Below the pieces are notes generated by a model. That model made no database searches and was not told where the DNA came from. It was given only the letters and a program-made list of their open reading frames with translations. Both the position numbers and the translations under genes were made by a program. Positions 5,984 to 6,129 of a stretch of DNA of 6,129 nucleotides are shown piece after piece. How positions within the stretch are numbered: position 1 is the first letter of the stretch; each line of letters opens with the position of its first letter. This DNA comes from an uncultured Erysipelotrichaceae bacterium. Lineage in GTDB: Bacteria; Bacillota_I; Bacilli_A; Erysipelotrichales; Coprobacillaceae. The stretch covers positions 1 to 6,129 of the forward strand of contig ONFH01000016.1 of the NCBI GenBank assembly GCA_900317015.1, given 5' to 3'.

Positions 5984-6129
5984 GACCTAAGAGTATATAT
6001 GAATTTCCTACATAATTGATAAGGGAACCTGATTGCCATGAAGCGGTGTTGAAAGCCCACTATAAGTGGGGATCCTAAAACTTCAGCAAGGTACCCACCT
6101 GTACATAACAGGGATAATCGCAAGCCTCT
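5984..6129 (+). ncRNA. ssrS: Probable 6S RNA, 3' part beyond the window
   Basis: 6S RNA folds into a long hairpin with a central bubble that mimics an open promoter and binds the sigma-A form of RNA polymerase. The transcript from the strong promoter has no coding potential but clear structure. CCCAC/GTGGG forms a hairpin (6056-6070). It is enclosed by TGTTGAA (6047-6053) pairing with TTCAGCA (6082-6088), with one G-U pair. CCTGT/ACAGG forms another hairpin (6098-6112). AGAG (5990-5993) may begin a closing stem with CTCT (6126-6129). The stretch from TGTTGAAAG through CTTCAGCAAGGTACCCACCTG resembles Gram-positive 6S RNAs as I remember them; I could not align it. About 146 bases are visible, while 6S RNAs are usually near 180-200. 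Exact ends are estimates. SRP RNA, tmRNA and RNase P RNA do not fit, as their core motifs are absent. An unknown structured RNA or leader remains possible. Confidence 0.62.

Noticed and set aside
5902..6123. Minus-strand open frame of 73 codons opposite the RNA candidate
   Set aside because: It has no recognisable protein family and no supporting context. It lies antisense to a strong promoter and a structured RNA region.
5984..6129. SRP RNA, tmRNA, RNase P RNA or T-box leader as identity of the RNA
   Set aside because: I find no SRP GGAAGCAGC-type core, no tmRNA tRNA-like 5' end, no RNase P GAGGAAAGUCC core and no T-box consensus.

Overview
The window looks like chromosomal DNA from a low-to-moderate-GC Gram-positive bacterium (Bacillota). 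The signs are strong AAGGGG-type ribosome binding sites, TGn-extended -10 boxes, U-tailed hairpin terminators, ATG/GTG starts, a lysine-rich lipoprotein, and gene families typical of gut Firmicutes. An Erysipelotrichia-like host is my guess, not something the sequence proves. All five protein genes lie on the + strand, and I see no mobile element, CRISPR array or phage gene.

The main content, 63-4988, is a complete ABC uptake system of the basic membrane protein (BMP) / purine-nucleoside type, equivalent to Bacillus subtilis NupNOPQ (YufNOPQ) and Lactococcus BmpA-NupABC. It has a lipoprotein substrate receptor (124-1218), a double-domain ATPase (1352-2887) and two different permeases (2877-4001 and 3998-4960). 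The last three overlap by 11 and 4 bases and are probably translationally coupled. The receptor is a separate unit: a strong terminator follows it, and the ATPase has its own promoter at 1301-1329. That promoter lies inside the longest possible ATPase reading frame, which argues for the GTG start at 1352. The receptor and ATPase promoters share the 9-mer TCTATCATG next to their -10 boxes, and each carries an inverted repeat, so the two units are probably co-regulated.

Downstream, a monocistronic gene (5054-5809) with its own promoter and terminator encodes a TSUP (TauE/SafE, YfcA-like) membrane protein. After about 90 bases with no recognised gene comes a near-consensus promoter (TTGACA, 16 bp, TGATATAAT) driving a structured non-coding RNA. 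It is most likely 6S RNA (ssrS), cut off by the window end.

I found no convincing new biological system. The points most worth a second look are the shared promoter motif and operator-like dyads, the split layout of the transporter genes, the corrected start sites and the partial 6S RNA candidate.
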